The position numbers and the translations under genes were made by a program. DNA of 64,000 nt from Marasmius tenuissimus. Its lineage: Eukaryota; Basidiomycota; Agaricomycetes; Agaricales; Marasmiaceae. This document shows, one piece after another, positions 22,185 through 34,000 of the stretch. Numbering within the stretch: the first letter of the stretch is position 1; every line of letters starts with the position of its first letter. The stretch covers positions 1,674,001 through 1,738,000 of the forward strand of contig JAQOTA010000047.1 in assembly GCA_029532415.1 (NCBI GenBank). The letters are read 5' to 3'. Below the pieces are notes generated by a model. The model did no database searches, was not told where the DNA came from, and was given only the letters and a program-made list of their open reading frames with translations.

Positions 22185-23907
22185 ATGGATGCCAACCCAC
22201 CGACTTTTACTCAAACTGTGGCCACAACTCTGTGCTGGGAATGGGGGACACAATACTGCACCTCCCAAATAGCTGGCGCCATCGTCAAACTATGCGTACG
22301 GAATCATTGTTGCGAATATTTCGATGTACTGACCCGTTTTGACGTGTGATAGGCTTATTTCCTAGCCTACGGTGAGTTTAACTCTATCGGTACCGCTAAT
22401 CATCGGGCAACTGACTTACCTCTGCGCGTGTATCAGGTATCCATCTTGTTCTCTTCACAGCGTGCATTTTTGTTCTCGCAAGGCGCCGACATGAACGGAT
22501 TCATGTTCATCGCCTTCTCGTCGCCGCCCTCTTTGTGCTGGCCACTTGTGGTCTCGTGCTTGAAGCATGCAACGCTACCCTTACTGTGTATACGTATCAC
22601 GTATTCAGGGTCATTCCTTGCGATAAACCCGAATCTGCGGGTTCCAAGGTGGACACAACAACAGAATGGGGACAACGGCCTAGTCTCAGCGACATAGAGT
22701 CAGCGACAGAATCACCTCGCTATCATATCAAGTGAGTTCCTTTGACAACACTTTGATTTTGGCATCTTACTCAAATTGCCCACCATAGTAACTTGGATCG
22801 TGCGATGCAGGCGATGATAGTCACTTCCAAGTACGTCCAGATATACAAGACTTGCATCTCTTCATCATTCATATCACGTTCTGATAGCGTGGTCACTGAC
22901 ATAATCCTCGTGCGTGATTCCCCCAATTCATAGCACTAGGCTCTAAACTACGTTTCTTCAAGATTTGGAGGTGTTATATCATCTGGGAAAGTCGACGCCG
23001 CATTGTGTCGCTGCCAGCTCTTCTCTGTCTCGTCAACAATGGTAGGAATTACAATGAACGGTTTCATTCCATCACTGCCTCTGACCAAAGTACAGTCATA
23101 GGCTACCTTACCCTCTTTAGATTCGATGAATCCTCGGGCGGCGTATCATTCTTTATCATCAAAGCCTCCGACACGAGGATCGACGTTCATTCAATACTCT
23201 TACTCTGCTTCTCATGCGGGACCTTTTTCAGCAACCTCCTACTGACCGTACTCATAGGCAAGTCCTTAGACGACATTCTACGGGATTACTCACCAATGAT
23301 CTTTCTACCATTCAGCGGGCCGGGTGCTTTACTTGAGTCGGCAAATCTCATCACTCAACCAGCGACCTATTTCAAGGCTGTACCGAACGATAATTCATGC
23401 ATCGTGAGAACCAGTATATCACAAACTTGAGGAACACCGCTGAATACAAAAACCTTTTGCTACCAGGATTGAGTCGGGGATTTTGTATCCCATAACACTG
23501 TTTGCATATACCTCGCTTTTACTTGTCACCTGGCGTGGCTACTTCTTTTGGGTAATAGATCATAGTCTCGCACAGGCCACGATAGTGCTCCATTCCTGTT
23601 TAATTCCCATCATGGTAAGCAGACTCACCGCTCTCCCCGGCGGCATCCCTAACCGAAACACACGCAGGGGATTGCATCGACTTTGATTATCATTCGTACG
23701 GCACTGGGTATTGCGATCAATGACGAGAAAACGTTCCGGGCAACCGTGTTGGGAGAAGGTGAGGGCGGAAATGGAGAAAGTCGAGGGATAGTTGAGAGTG
23801 TGCTTGACGTCCGAAGGCCCGACGAGTTGGTTGTGCCCGGTAACGGAGAACAAGTAGAGAGTTCGGAACATGGAGGGAAGTCGGAAGTTGTGACGGGATA
23901 CATTTAG
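22185..23907 (+). CDS. multi-pass (seven-helix) membrane protein, agaricomycete orphan family
   Basis: Exon 1 (22185-22295, 37 codons) reads MDANPPTFTQTVATTLCWEW. Exon 2 (22353-22371) adds AYFLAY; exon 3 (22437-22731) adds GIHLVLFTACIFVLARRRH and LLVAALFVLATCGLVLEACN. The phases of these joins agree. Further exons read VVTDIIL, WRCYIIWESRRRIVSLPALL, then FFSNLLLTVLIG, RLYRTIIH, IESGILYPITLFAYTSLLL and, last, IASTLIIIRTALG with a charged tail ending in TAG at 23905-23907. This order of helices and the RCY.IW, IESG and TLII.R motifs are typical of a large agaricomycete family of integral membrane proteins of unknown function. About eight exons with short introns; later exon borders are approximate. 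No catalytic motif is seen; a receptor- or transporter-like role is only a guess. Confidence 0.85.
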
Positions 23908-24404
23908 CTCAACTGTGTCAAGTTGAAAGCGGGATTTGACTTGACACGAGGCAAAACAGTCATATAATTTGATATTCTCATCATGTTTATCCAGCCTGTT
24001 TCTCCCAAGTACCCAGTGTACGAACTTGTGAATGAAGGGCAACCACGAAAGTCACCAACGCTCCTCGCGGAAGTGCTCTGCCAGCGTTCAACGTTCAACA
24101 TGAATGACGAAATCAACTGCTGGATCTCAATTGCACGAAACTCTTGTGGGATAGCGCTTGTAGGTAGCAACGTGTGTTGGTTACCCTTCACTATTATTGG
24201 TCTTAGACCGACGACTGATGATCAAGATCAAGTGATGGTGGAGTGAAAGCGAGAGCGGATAAACGCTCAACAACACAAGTCCCTTCAACACGCCCACGAA
24301 GTCTCTCTCCCAAAAATTAAAAAAACTGTAAAAAACTTCCTTTCCTTTCCACCGTACGTATATGCTAATCTACAATTCCCTTCTACTAGTCCGTCTCTAA
24401 ACGT
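23908..24404. other. intergenic between convergent genes
   Basis: It contains the 3' flanks of the seven-helix gene (plus) and the hypothetical protein gene (minus). No terminator or repeat stands out. Confidence 0.35.
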
Positions 24405-25361
24405 TTAAACCCCCGAAGCAATCAGCTTCTCCGGTCTCTCAACATACCCTCTCCAGGTCTCCCGCAGCAAGTTCCGCCCCTTCCACAACACGGTGATCTG
24501 CACTCCAACTAACACCCACTTCAGACGTCTCTCTCCCTCTGGTCGACGGTTCACATCCCAAACCCACTTTGCACGTCCGATAGCGACGATGGCGACCCCA
24601 CCACCCGGTACAAGGACTGGACTGGCGTACTTGCCGTCGCCAATAGCACCTACGAATGAGACGCTGATCGTTCCTCCACGTTTGGGCATCTCTTTCGGTG
24701 TCAAACCGCAGGGCGTTTGCCTTCCGAGATGTGAGAGAACTCGGAGTTGGGAAGCGAGGGAGTAGACGTTGTGAGTGTTAACGCATTGAAGTGTAGGCGT
24801 GTATAGTCCTGTAGGCGTAGAGAGAGCGACAGAGATGTCGGCATTCGGACGGATGGTTAGTGTTGGTTTGCCGGAGGAGGAAGTGGATGTGGGGGTAATC
24901 AAAGATCGCAGTAATGGTGACTCCATCATCGCCATACTGAGTGTCTTCAACAAGAACGGCAGGTACGTCAAATTCTTGTACCTAACCTCGTCTGAAATAT
25001 CGGGTGGAGTCGGGGGTGGGTGAGCACTGGCAGGGTTGACCAGCATCAACATGTTCTTGTGACCTGGAGGCAAATGTGTGCTTACAGCCCTTTGCAAAAA
25101 GGATGGCACAAACTGGGAAGATGAGATATTAGATGGAAAAAACCAAGAAGGCTTGAGCGAGGGGGAGAGGTATGGGCGGCAGCAAACCTGCTTCAAACAC
25201 CTCCCAGTCCACCCCCAACATCTCTGAATCCACCTTAAACACCTCCAAATCCATATCAAACATCTCCAAAGACGTCTAAAGCCATCTACAACCATCCCAC
25301 GCACACACTTCGCTCTCCCGTAAAATTTCCGAAACATCTGCTGAATAGGCGGAACCACCAT
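24405..25361 (-). CDS. hypothetical protein, duplicated family (intact copy)
   Basis: Open for 318 codons, though the true start may be later than the ORF start. The first 70 or so residues come from 21-bp tandem repeats (GGATTTGGAGGTGTTTAAGG type, about 25195-25270) and may be leader or intron. The rest includes LTYLPFLLK, SGKPTLTIRPNADI, VNTHNVYSLAS, GGTISVSFVGAI, and a basic C-terminal part with GRAKWVWDVNRRPEGERRLK. The copy at 12218-12802 shares the middle 140 residues, which argues that this part is coding. No signal peptide, membrane helix or known domain recognised. Confidence 0.5.
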   Translation of the reverse strand: MVVPPIQQMFRKFYGRAKCVRGMVVDGFRRLWRCLIWIWRCLRWIQRCWGWTGRCLKQVCCRPYLSPSLKPSWFFPSNISSSQFVPSFLQRAVSTHLPPGHKNMLMLVNPASAHPPPTPPDISDEVRYKNLTYLPFLLKTLSMAMMESPLLRSLITPTSTSSSGKPTLTIRPNADISVALSTPTGLYTPTLQCVNTHNVYSLASQLRVLSHLGRQTPCGLTPKEMPKRGGTISVSFVGAIGDGKYASPVLVPGGGVAIVAIGRAKWVWDVNRRPEGERRLKWVLVGVQITVLWKGRNLLRETWRGYVERPEKLIASGV

Positions 25362-25651
25362 CTACGTTCACCTATTTTATTTTTTTTATATCTACAGCCC
25401 GCGAAGTGTGCGCGAAACTTTTCCAAGAGGCCGTAATATCGGGGTTTCACTAAACTCGTAAATTTTAATAACTCTCGAATTTAGTTAGGACGCGTTGGAG
25501 AGTTTGTTGCAATCCCTTCTGAAGGTTTGGGACCATGTTTCGACTTGTCAATCGAACTACAACGCGAAAAGACGCTCGTTTTATTAGAGAGATGACTAAT
25601 TGACTCTCTGCATTCCAATGACCCATACTTGCCCTCCTTACAAGTTGTTTG

Positions 25652-25974
25652 TGATGAGCCGGCATGACGCCTAGCGCAGAGGACTACAACATGGCTACAC
25701 TACTACTTACCAGAGAGGAGTTTAGAGAGGTAGAGGCGAGACGTAGAAGCTCAAGCACACACTGTAGATTCAGGTAGAGAACTACGAGCTTATATACATG
25801 TAGAGACAATAGAACTACCATATAGGGACGACAATAGGAATTGTACATATGAGCATATAGAACAATGAAGAATGAAACAATAGCGAATGTATTGTCCCGC
25901 ATAATACAATGGCGGGAAGTATGAACCGGGACTTCGGATATACCGGGATCTAATTATAGTCCACGGATTCAACA
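25652..25974 (-). repeat. solo copia LTR (323 bp), target duplication GTTTG
   Basis: Starts TGATGAGCCGGCATGACG and ends GGATTCAACA (plus strand), flanked on both sides by GTTTG (25647-25651 and 25975-25979). It is similar along its length to the 5' LTR at 2510-2798 but carries extra sequence in the middle. A single LTR with a target duplication and no internal part is the footprint of LTR-LTR recombination. Orientation is set by the match to the minus-strand element. Confidence 0.9.
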
Positions 25975-25979
25975 GTTTG

Positions 25980-27376
25980 TTCCTGTACCGGTACATCATC
26001 AACCTCGTGAGTTGTTTTCGGCAGTTGATTTTGTATATCAACATCCCGATTTCAAGACCGAACCCCGTAAGTTTACACTCATATGGCGGTCGTCGGTTCA
26101 AGCAGCCCAATTAAGCGAGTGGAACTGCCAAGGAGGGTTCAGATTGCTTGGTTAGTGCTGAACTAATTTGACTCAGCCTGCTATCAAAAATCAACCCTCT
26201 AGGTCTTTCAACACACCTCGCACTTCCAAACGAGGCGGCCCTTTAAGACAAACCGGGATAAGGATCTAGGGTAAGAACAGCCGGCGTCGGGTCTTGCATA
26301 TCCTACTGAGCGCCGCTGAGGGGGTGTGCAAGTAGCAAGCCGGCTCGAAGAGTCAAGATTATTGATTAAATGAATATAAGCTGTACTGTATTTGAACAAC
26401 AAAGGAAATCGTTCTCTGTCCGCACAGATAATGGAATTAGTTGAGGAACCTAGAATTCAATCTTGAATTGATATCCCCGGCCTAAAGTTGAACGTGAGTT
26501 CTATCTCCAGGCCCAGCACTGAAAGTGAGCCAGGTGTGTCTCATTTCAAACGACGTTCCAACAGACTCAACAGGTAGCAGCTGTCAAGGGCTACGGCAAA
26601 GTCCTATACTTCTGCAAGATGTCGAAACTTGTATTTGCCCCTTGATGCTACATCTTTGGTACAGTTCCCCCCATAGCAAGCATTTTTGTGTCGCACAAGA
26701 CTCATTCGTCGAGAAGAGTGATTGATCTTATTTCCAGTTAGTACCAAATCCGGGAAGTTGAGGATTGAACGGAGGCGAGCGACTTTAAATACTAATCCAT
26801 GATTACACCTCGAGATAGCAAGATCCGGATTTGGATAATGGTCTGTCAAGGTTTGGAAGCTACTCGGGACACTGTCATTGTGTCAAGGGTCAAATCTGGT
26901 GGTAGGACACCAGACTTTAGAGGTTGAAAGCCTCGCCAGGCACGGTGCTACGGATCCGGCCCACAAGACTATCGAAATGCGGTCGATGCTCGTGAGGAGG
27001 AAAACACCTGGAATATGTTGAAGAAGGGCTCGGGTACAAGTGAAAGTACGAGGCCGTGTATGTATAAAAAATACGTAGTATGCACGGACACAGTTCCTCC
27101 TGTGTGTCCTTATGCTCCGCATTCTATACGCATGATGGTTCAGGTTAATAACAAGGAGTCGAATCCACGGGGAGGTCACTGTGCCAACCGGATGGAATGA
27201 TGGTTCCTACAAACGTTGCGGAAGAACTTGGTTCTTCCAAGCGGTATAGCCTGCCAATGATTGCTTGTACCACAACTATTATAAGCCCTGTCGGCCTGCG
27301 TACATCATAATAATGATCAATGAGGACTGAAAGCCAAACAAAAGTCCAATGAGAAGTATAGGTATGAAATTAGAAA
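25980..27376. other. intergenic, nothing recognised
   Basis: Several ORFs of 60-100 codons on both strands, none with motifs or splice-consistent partners. Confidence 0.35.
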
Positions 27377-27546
27377 GCATCAAAAATAAATTTACGGCCC
27401 CGGACTTTTTTCATGCTCCGGGAGCACTTTTCTCGCCTGGCCGGAGTGCCCCCTGTTGTGAGAAAGATCATTCCTGGCGCGAGAAAAGTCCACCCTGGCG
27501 CGAGCAAGGTAGTCAGCCCCGAAGGAAATTCTGAGAACCTAGAAGT

Positions 27547-27560
27547 AGACGCGAGATCAT
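27547..27560 (+). repeat. target site duplication of the LINE, left copy
   Basis: AGACGCGAGATCAT; the same 14 bases occur at 36889-36902 directly after the poly(A) tail (the first A may belong to the tail, so 13-14 bp). Confidence 0.9.
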
Positions 27561-28273
27561 GGGGCCCCTTGTACCTGAACCACCACGTTCAAGGTTATTT
27601 ACCACAAAGAAATGTGGCAAGGATAGGTTAAAATCCTCGCGCCCCCCATATAAATGAAAACAAATGTGACGATGATCACGAAGGTCTCCCAGTAGACTGC
27701 TGACGAGGCCCAAGACAACCCTCCCCCATGAATACGGTAAATGCACAACGCTCAGTAACTACGAGTGGCGAACGCTACTGAGATCTGGCTGAAGGCTGAG
27801 GGACCCCGGGTGACGTACTTGGCCACGAGTCGAACATGAGGAAACCTATTTGGGAAGGCACTGCCACCCAGAAAACAAACTCCGACTCGTACCACCACGT
27901 AACCATAAACCCCCACCACACTCAACGAGTTTCTGCACCCAACAGGCGTGTAAATACCTCCCCAGGAAGTTCCAATAATATGCTCTTGAAGGAAAACATG
28001 ATGAATGGACACACCGCAACCGCTCATCGATAACGGGATGTCATCCAAACATGCCCTCCAGGCGCTATCGCGCTATCTGAGCCCCACGCCTTTTTACCCT
28101 TTCACATTGGTCACATTCAACCCATGCGTCCTCGATCGCGTCTCTTTGTCTCGGAAAACCTCATATTTATCAAACCCCCCCATGTCCTTCCCCCAACTCT
28201 TAGACCCAAACCACCACCGTCTTGCATGTCCCAAATTCTTTTCAAACCACTCTTGACTCGCTACCAGCCGATA

Positions 28274-30438
28274 ATGCCTACTCGCCGTAACTCTAAGACC
28301 AAGAACAAGACGACCGTCGACTTGTCCGAGAACGAGCATACCAACACCACTACCAACAATGCCAACACTGCTAGTAACGTGAACAGTGTCAACGCCAGCG
28401 CTACTACCAACCAGCAGCCCACTAGTGCTACCAACGAGAGGCCTAGAAACATAAGAGCTCGTTCGGCTCCAGTTTCTTTGAACACTGATGAAAGAAACCC
28501 TCGGGCGACAGGTGAGCACAAAGAAAGCCAGATCTGAATTCCTCCTCCCATCGCTAACTACTCATCCTAGGAACGGCTAATACACGCGCCCCGGTCCTGG
28601 ACCCTATTCCCGATGGTGTCGCCGCATCTATGCACAACCCAGCTAACCTACACAACAACAATGCTGGGGCCACCCCTACTAGAGACAGGGCTGGACGCGC
28701 CTCAATGCCTGGCGGTTTTGAAGCCACCCTCGCTGGAACTCCCGCTACCCCATCTCCCTCTGACCGTCGCTCCTACGCGGCTGCTGTCACTACTCCCACT
28801 CTTTCTGCCACCCTCCTGTCTGCCTTCCCCGAAGCTGGAGCGACGTCTGACGAAGCTCCTCCTCCTCCCATCCAATCTCTTGCTGGACGTATCCCCTCCC
28901 GCTCTGTGTCTCCCAACCCGACAGAGGTCTCGTTTGAAGAGGAGGAGGAAATCATGCTGGATCTCCAGCGAGGCTTGCAGACCCCGACTAGTAACCAAGC
29001 CACGTCGAAAGGAAAAGAACAGGCCGACAAGGACAAAGAAAAGAGTCCTCAGGAAGAAGACCACATCCCTCCTCCTCCTTCCGCCTTCCCAGAAGATCCC
29101 CAAGACGACAATGACAATGACGCTATGGACCTCCGCACCCTCATTGAGGATGATGACGGTCTGATGGACCTCATAGGTCGAGACCTCCCCCGAGCGGCCT
29201 TCAATCGGCGTGGGCTTGCTATTATCCGTGCATTCCAGGAAAGCCGTAATGCACGTGATAACGCCCACAGCAACTCTCTTCAGACCCCAGGGGCTGGTTC
29301 CTCTGCTGCAGCTGAGCTCCCCACCCGCTACCCCGAGGAGAAACGCCAACGTACCGAGGACGCCAACGACAACCCCATTCCAAACTCCCCCTCCCGGCCC
29401 TGAAAGCAGGAAACTCCAACAACCTCATCTCATCCACCCCTCCCAAACTTCCAACGCCAACAACCCCCGCGAACCACAGTTGACGGCCGACCCCCCTCTC
29501 TCCCTATCCAACGCCCCCCAGCTGACGGTGGCTTCCCCGAAATACATGGTCAGACTATGGCAGATGTATACCGTAACATCAACAGGGACCAGCTTACTGG
29601 ATGGTTAGAGGCTGAAGACGGGAATGGTTTTGTACACGCACTAGGGGTTGGAAATACGGAGATCGACCTTATCCGCCAGGATATCAGAGCACTGATCTCT
29701 GGTGCTATGAATGCCCCACTGAACTCCTTCCGTGTTAGTGCGCCCAGTCGCGCCAATGCAGACGACCCTCCTCCCACTACCTTCTTTCTTTCAGGACTAC
29801 CACAAGAGGTGGCCGACAACCTCATACGCAACAGGGTACTGGCCTCTAATCAGCTACATGGTGACCAGAGGTTTGCAATACGGTTCACCCCCCTCCTTCC
29901 AAACCCTCCCTCCTTTCTCGGTGTAGTTGCTGGACTGTCCTTTGATGAGGACGAAGCTGAAATCGCTACACAGCCGGTCTGGCGTAACTTCCAAGCTGAT
30001 CAGGCAGTCTGGGACTTTCTGGTTAACAACCTCGCTGGCGGGGATGATGAGGACGTCGTCATTGCGGCCATCAACAACATCTCTCTCACCCCCCTCCGTA
30101 TCGGAACCCCCAACAGTAGCAGGACGAGAGTTGTCTTTCGAGTATACTGGGCTACCCCCTTCACCGACACAGCAACCCACGTAAACTTTGGAGAAGTTAT
30201 CAACAACATGATCATCCAAGACCTACAAGGAGGCGACGGCACCTTTTCGGTGCAACCATATCGATGTGGGTACTGCGACGGGATTGACCACCCGACTGGT
30301 CTCTGCCCCTACCTCTCCATGACGAGCTTCCAAGGTCCTACCCAAGAAGACTTCAACTCTCACAAACCAGCACGCCCACGCCAACAAAATCCCACAACAA
30401 ACGGAAGGGGTGGTAAAGGAGGCAGAGGTGGAGGGTGA
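28274..30438 (+). CDS. LINE ORF1, Gag-like RNA-binding protein, with an intron and one in-frame TGA
   Basis: Start ATG at 28274 (MPTRRNSKTKNKTTVD). Exon 1 28274-28511 and exon 2 28571-30438 join in frame (702 codons including stop). The N-terminal half is Asn/Thr/Ser/Pro-rich and disordered, with acidic patches (EEEEE, DDDNDND). The C-terminal half (from about 29557) is a folded region ending in a zinc knuckle CGYCDGIDHPTGLC (C-x2-C-x4-H-x4-C, from 30265) and an RG-rich tail GRGGKGGRGGG. ORF1 proteins bind LINE RNA and help it reach the target. A TGA at 29401-29403 breaks the frame: before it is PNSPSRP, after it KQETPTTSSH. CGA to TGA would explain it. Alternatively the second part (ATG 29557) is translated separately. 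Confidence 0.85.
28512..28570 (+). other. spliceosomal intron (59 nt) inside LINE ORF1
   Basis: Donor GTGAGC, branch point GCTAACT near 28551-28557, acceptor ATCCTAG. Removal joins ACA G and GA ACG in frame (RATG-TANTRAPV). Without splicing the frame stops after GEHKESQI. Confidence 0.7.
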
Positions 30439-31072
30439 GGCAACCCCAGAGGCCGCGGAGGCAGGAAGTAAGCTGTTTTCAGTACGACACTCAACAGTTT
30501 CACCATGCCATCATCTTCTCCTTTCTTCATGTCGCACACCGCTCACCACCCTGAGCCAAAACACTCACCCCCCCCTCTCTTTTCACTGCTGCCTACTATT
30601 ACTACCCGCCGCCTATTGACCGGCTCCACACCCTCATTACAATTATTCCTGTTTTCTCCCGTGCCAACATCATACCACACTCCTTTATTATACCGACTGG
30701 TCCCTCCATGACAAAATATTCCAAATAACACAACATACAGTAACGCTATCACAATACGCTCTTACGCCCAACTCTTGTGTACCACTACCTAGCTAAATCA
30801 AGCCAACTACTTTTGTCTTGATAGAATCTCTTTGCGAACTCAGAACTGATAGAATTAGTGAGTCATCTTGAGTAACTTGATGACAGGATCAAGGGGCGTC
30901 TTACTTGGGCCCAAATATACCGACGTCTAGCCCTCAGAAAGCTGGCGGACGGGAAAGCCCGAGTCTGTCTTCTCCGGTTTCATTTCTCTCGCGGCCCTCT
31001 CCTGACTGGTCGGAATTAAGCAGTCTGCGTGGACTGGGAGTCCCTGACTCAACTCTCTAGTTCTCATGGACA
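30439..31072 (+). other. LINE region between ORF1 and ORF2
   Basis: About 630 bp, CT-rich then GC-rich, with no ORF of note. It may hold the signal for ORF2 translation. Confidence 0.5.
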
Positions 31073-34000
31073 ATGCAAAGTTGCACTTTCTGCTGGCCTC
31101 GTAAGCCACGGATCGTAAAATTCACTCCTAGGCACATATATGAGAATTTTTACACCCCCCTTGACGCTCTCCCTGCCGATAGAGAGGTAGACTTTTCGAC
31201 CGCCTATGGATACCTTGAGGACGGGTCAAGAGCGTCACCAGTGGTCTCAGGCTTCCCGAGCGCCACCTTTACACCAAAAGGCGGGTCACACCGAGCAGTT
31301 TTGACCAGCGCTAGCTTTTGGGAAAGGTCCGAGTCACTGGGGATTTGTCCTGCCGTTACTTTGACGGAGACTGGAACCTCTAGCGAACGCTTTTCCGAAG
31401 CTGCTCACCCTGGCACACAGGTAGGGAGTATCTCCTCCGCCCCACAACAGGGCACACAGTCGCACAGACATCAGCGTGAAGATTCACCACGCAACAATAA
31501 CCAACGGCGCAACGCCGAGGATGAAACACAATCCTCAAATAACCCCTCCAGTGCATCTGGTAGAGGGAGATTTTCCGCCTCGGGAACACAACGGTCAAGA
31601 GACCGAGACTTCTCTCGACCACATAGGATGAGAAGGAACCCCCCCTCAACGGAGACTGCCCCAGCCTTCTTCTGTAGGCTCAGGAGTGCACAAAATTACT
31701 CAATAAATGCAAGACAAGCAATAACGCGCAACACCAAGGCGACTCTAAAACTAATGACCCAGAATGTAAAAGGTAGAGGTTCAAACAAACTCTACCAGAA
31801 TGGAAATAAGTGGCCGAAAATAGCCAGAACTATGCGTACGGACAACATAAACATTCTAGTCGCGCAAGAAACCCACCTGACGACAGAGCTGATTGACGAG
31901 ATCCATAATGATACAATTTATGGTAACAGACTGTTGATTATCAACTCCTCTCTACCAGACAACACAAATGCGGCGGGAGTAGCAGTGGTAATCAACAAAG
32001 AAATTACAAACGTGAAGGGAGTTTCCCACTACAATATTATCCCCGGACACGCCATCCTCGTAACAATTCCATGGCACAAAAAGGAGGTAGAACATATACT
32101 AGCAATCTACGCCCCCAACGACTCTGTACAATCACTGAAAAATTTCTATACAGAACTCACTGAGTCCTTCATGAGACTGAAACTCCCGCTGCCTACTAAG
32201 GTATGTGGGGACTTTAATTTGGTCACCGATGCTATAGACAGGCTACCGCACCACAGCGACGATACTGGCACTGTTGACACTTTCCGGAATCTCATGAACT
32301 TGCTGGGAATGTGTGACGGGTGGGGAACCACAAATCCAGACACCCTGGACTATACCTTTACCAGTACAAACGGTGAGGCGCTATCCAGATTGGACAGAAT
32401 CTATACAGTTGAAGAGACGATCAGCTCCTGCAGACAATGGGAACACAGCCAGTGCCTCACTGATATATCTGACCACATTGCAGTGACAGTTACTCTGTCT
32501 GCCCCGCACTCACCGTCAATAGGGAAAGGAAGATACGAAATGCAGGCCAGGTCAATAAGTGACCTGAATTTCCTGGAGAAGGTCGTTAAGGCAGGCAAAG
32601 AAGTGCTGGCAGAAATGAAGAGCTGCGCGGATGCACCCGCGCAGACAGATGAGCGAAACCCTCAAACAATATGGGCGAAGTTCAAGGTAGAAGACGTCAT
32701 AAAAGTCGAACGAGACTGCGCCAAAAAGTCAGTGGGGGCAGCCAAACAAAAGATAAAGAAACTTACTGACGAAAGGGCAAAAATACTCAAGAGCCCTATG
32801 CAAAATCAGCAGGAAACGGCACAGCGTGCTGCAGCCATACAGGCAGAGATAAATGCATGCACCTCCCGGCTCCGAAAGCAAGCAAAGAACAGGACTGAGC
32901 TCAAAATTATGACGGAAGCTGACCTGATAACAAAATACTCAGTCAGCCTTGCAAAGGAGAGGACCATCCGAGAGGTGGTTAATGAACTGGCGATACCAGG
33001 CTCTTCCCCACTTAAGTTCACCCATAAAACTAAAGAGATGGCAGAGGTAGCCGGTAAATACCACAATGTCATACAGGACTTAGACAAACCGACCTCGGTC
33101 GACGCACATGACGCTCGGATCGAGGCCATTATTAAGGCCGGAGTTAAGAGGAAGATCAGTGCCGCACAGGCAAGGGAACTCGAAGAGCTCCTTACCCAGG
33201 AGGTAGTCCAAATCGCCCTAAGGACCTCTGCAAATGGAAAGGCATCCGGGATAGATGGTATTATGATGGAACTGTGGAAGAAGCTCAACAGTATCCATGA
33301 AAAATTGAAAAAAGCCGACCTACCATCCTTTAATGTAGTGGAGGCTCTTACGGTAGTCTTCAATGACATCCAGCGCTTCGGTATTGTGAAGGGCACAGGC
33401 TTCGCAGAAGGATGGATGTGCCCCATATACAAAAACAAGGGCGAACGACATAACATTGCCAACTATAGACCTATAACTGTATTGAACACAGACTACAAGA
33501 TCTTCACCAAAGCAATAAACAATGGACTCACTGCAGTAATAGGCGATATAATCCACAAAGATCAGGCTGGTTTCATGAAAGGCAGACGAATTGAAGAACA
33601 AGTCTTCCTAGCAGATCTTATGACAACTTATGCAGAGCAAGAGCGAAAGAACGGAGCCATTGTTGCCCTGGACCAAGAAAAAGCCTATGATAGAGTCTCG
33701 CACAGGTACCTCTGGAAAGTGCTCAAAGCCTTTAACTTCCCCCAAACCTTTCTAAACACTATAGAAGCTCTCTACGAAGACGCACACACCTCAGTAATAA
33801 TAAATGGGGAGCTCAGCCCACCTTTTAGAGTTACCAGGGGAGTACGACAGGGAGACCCACTCTCCTGTCTCCATTTCAATATGGCGATTGAGCCCTTGGC
33901 AGAAATGCTGCGACAGTCCAACCTAAACGGAATTGAAGTGGATGGGCTAATGGATAGAGTTATAGTCGCAATGTATGCAGATGATACCACAGTCTACCTC

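Noticed and set aside
28702..29349. Minus ORF of 215 codons in the LINE ORF1 region
   Set aside because: Reverse of the Pro/Ser/Glu-rich ORF1; shadow.
29330..29420. Intron that would remove the TGA at 29401
   Set aside because: The best pair (GTACCG donor and AAAGCAG acceptor) shifts the frame into another stop, so it does not rescue ORF1.
30900..31060. Possible 5S rRNA or tRNA in the LINE spacer
   Set aside because: No box C or tRNA arm pattern could be found; it is simply GC-rich.
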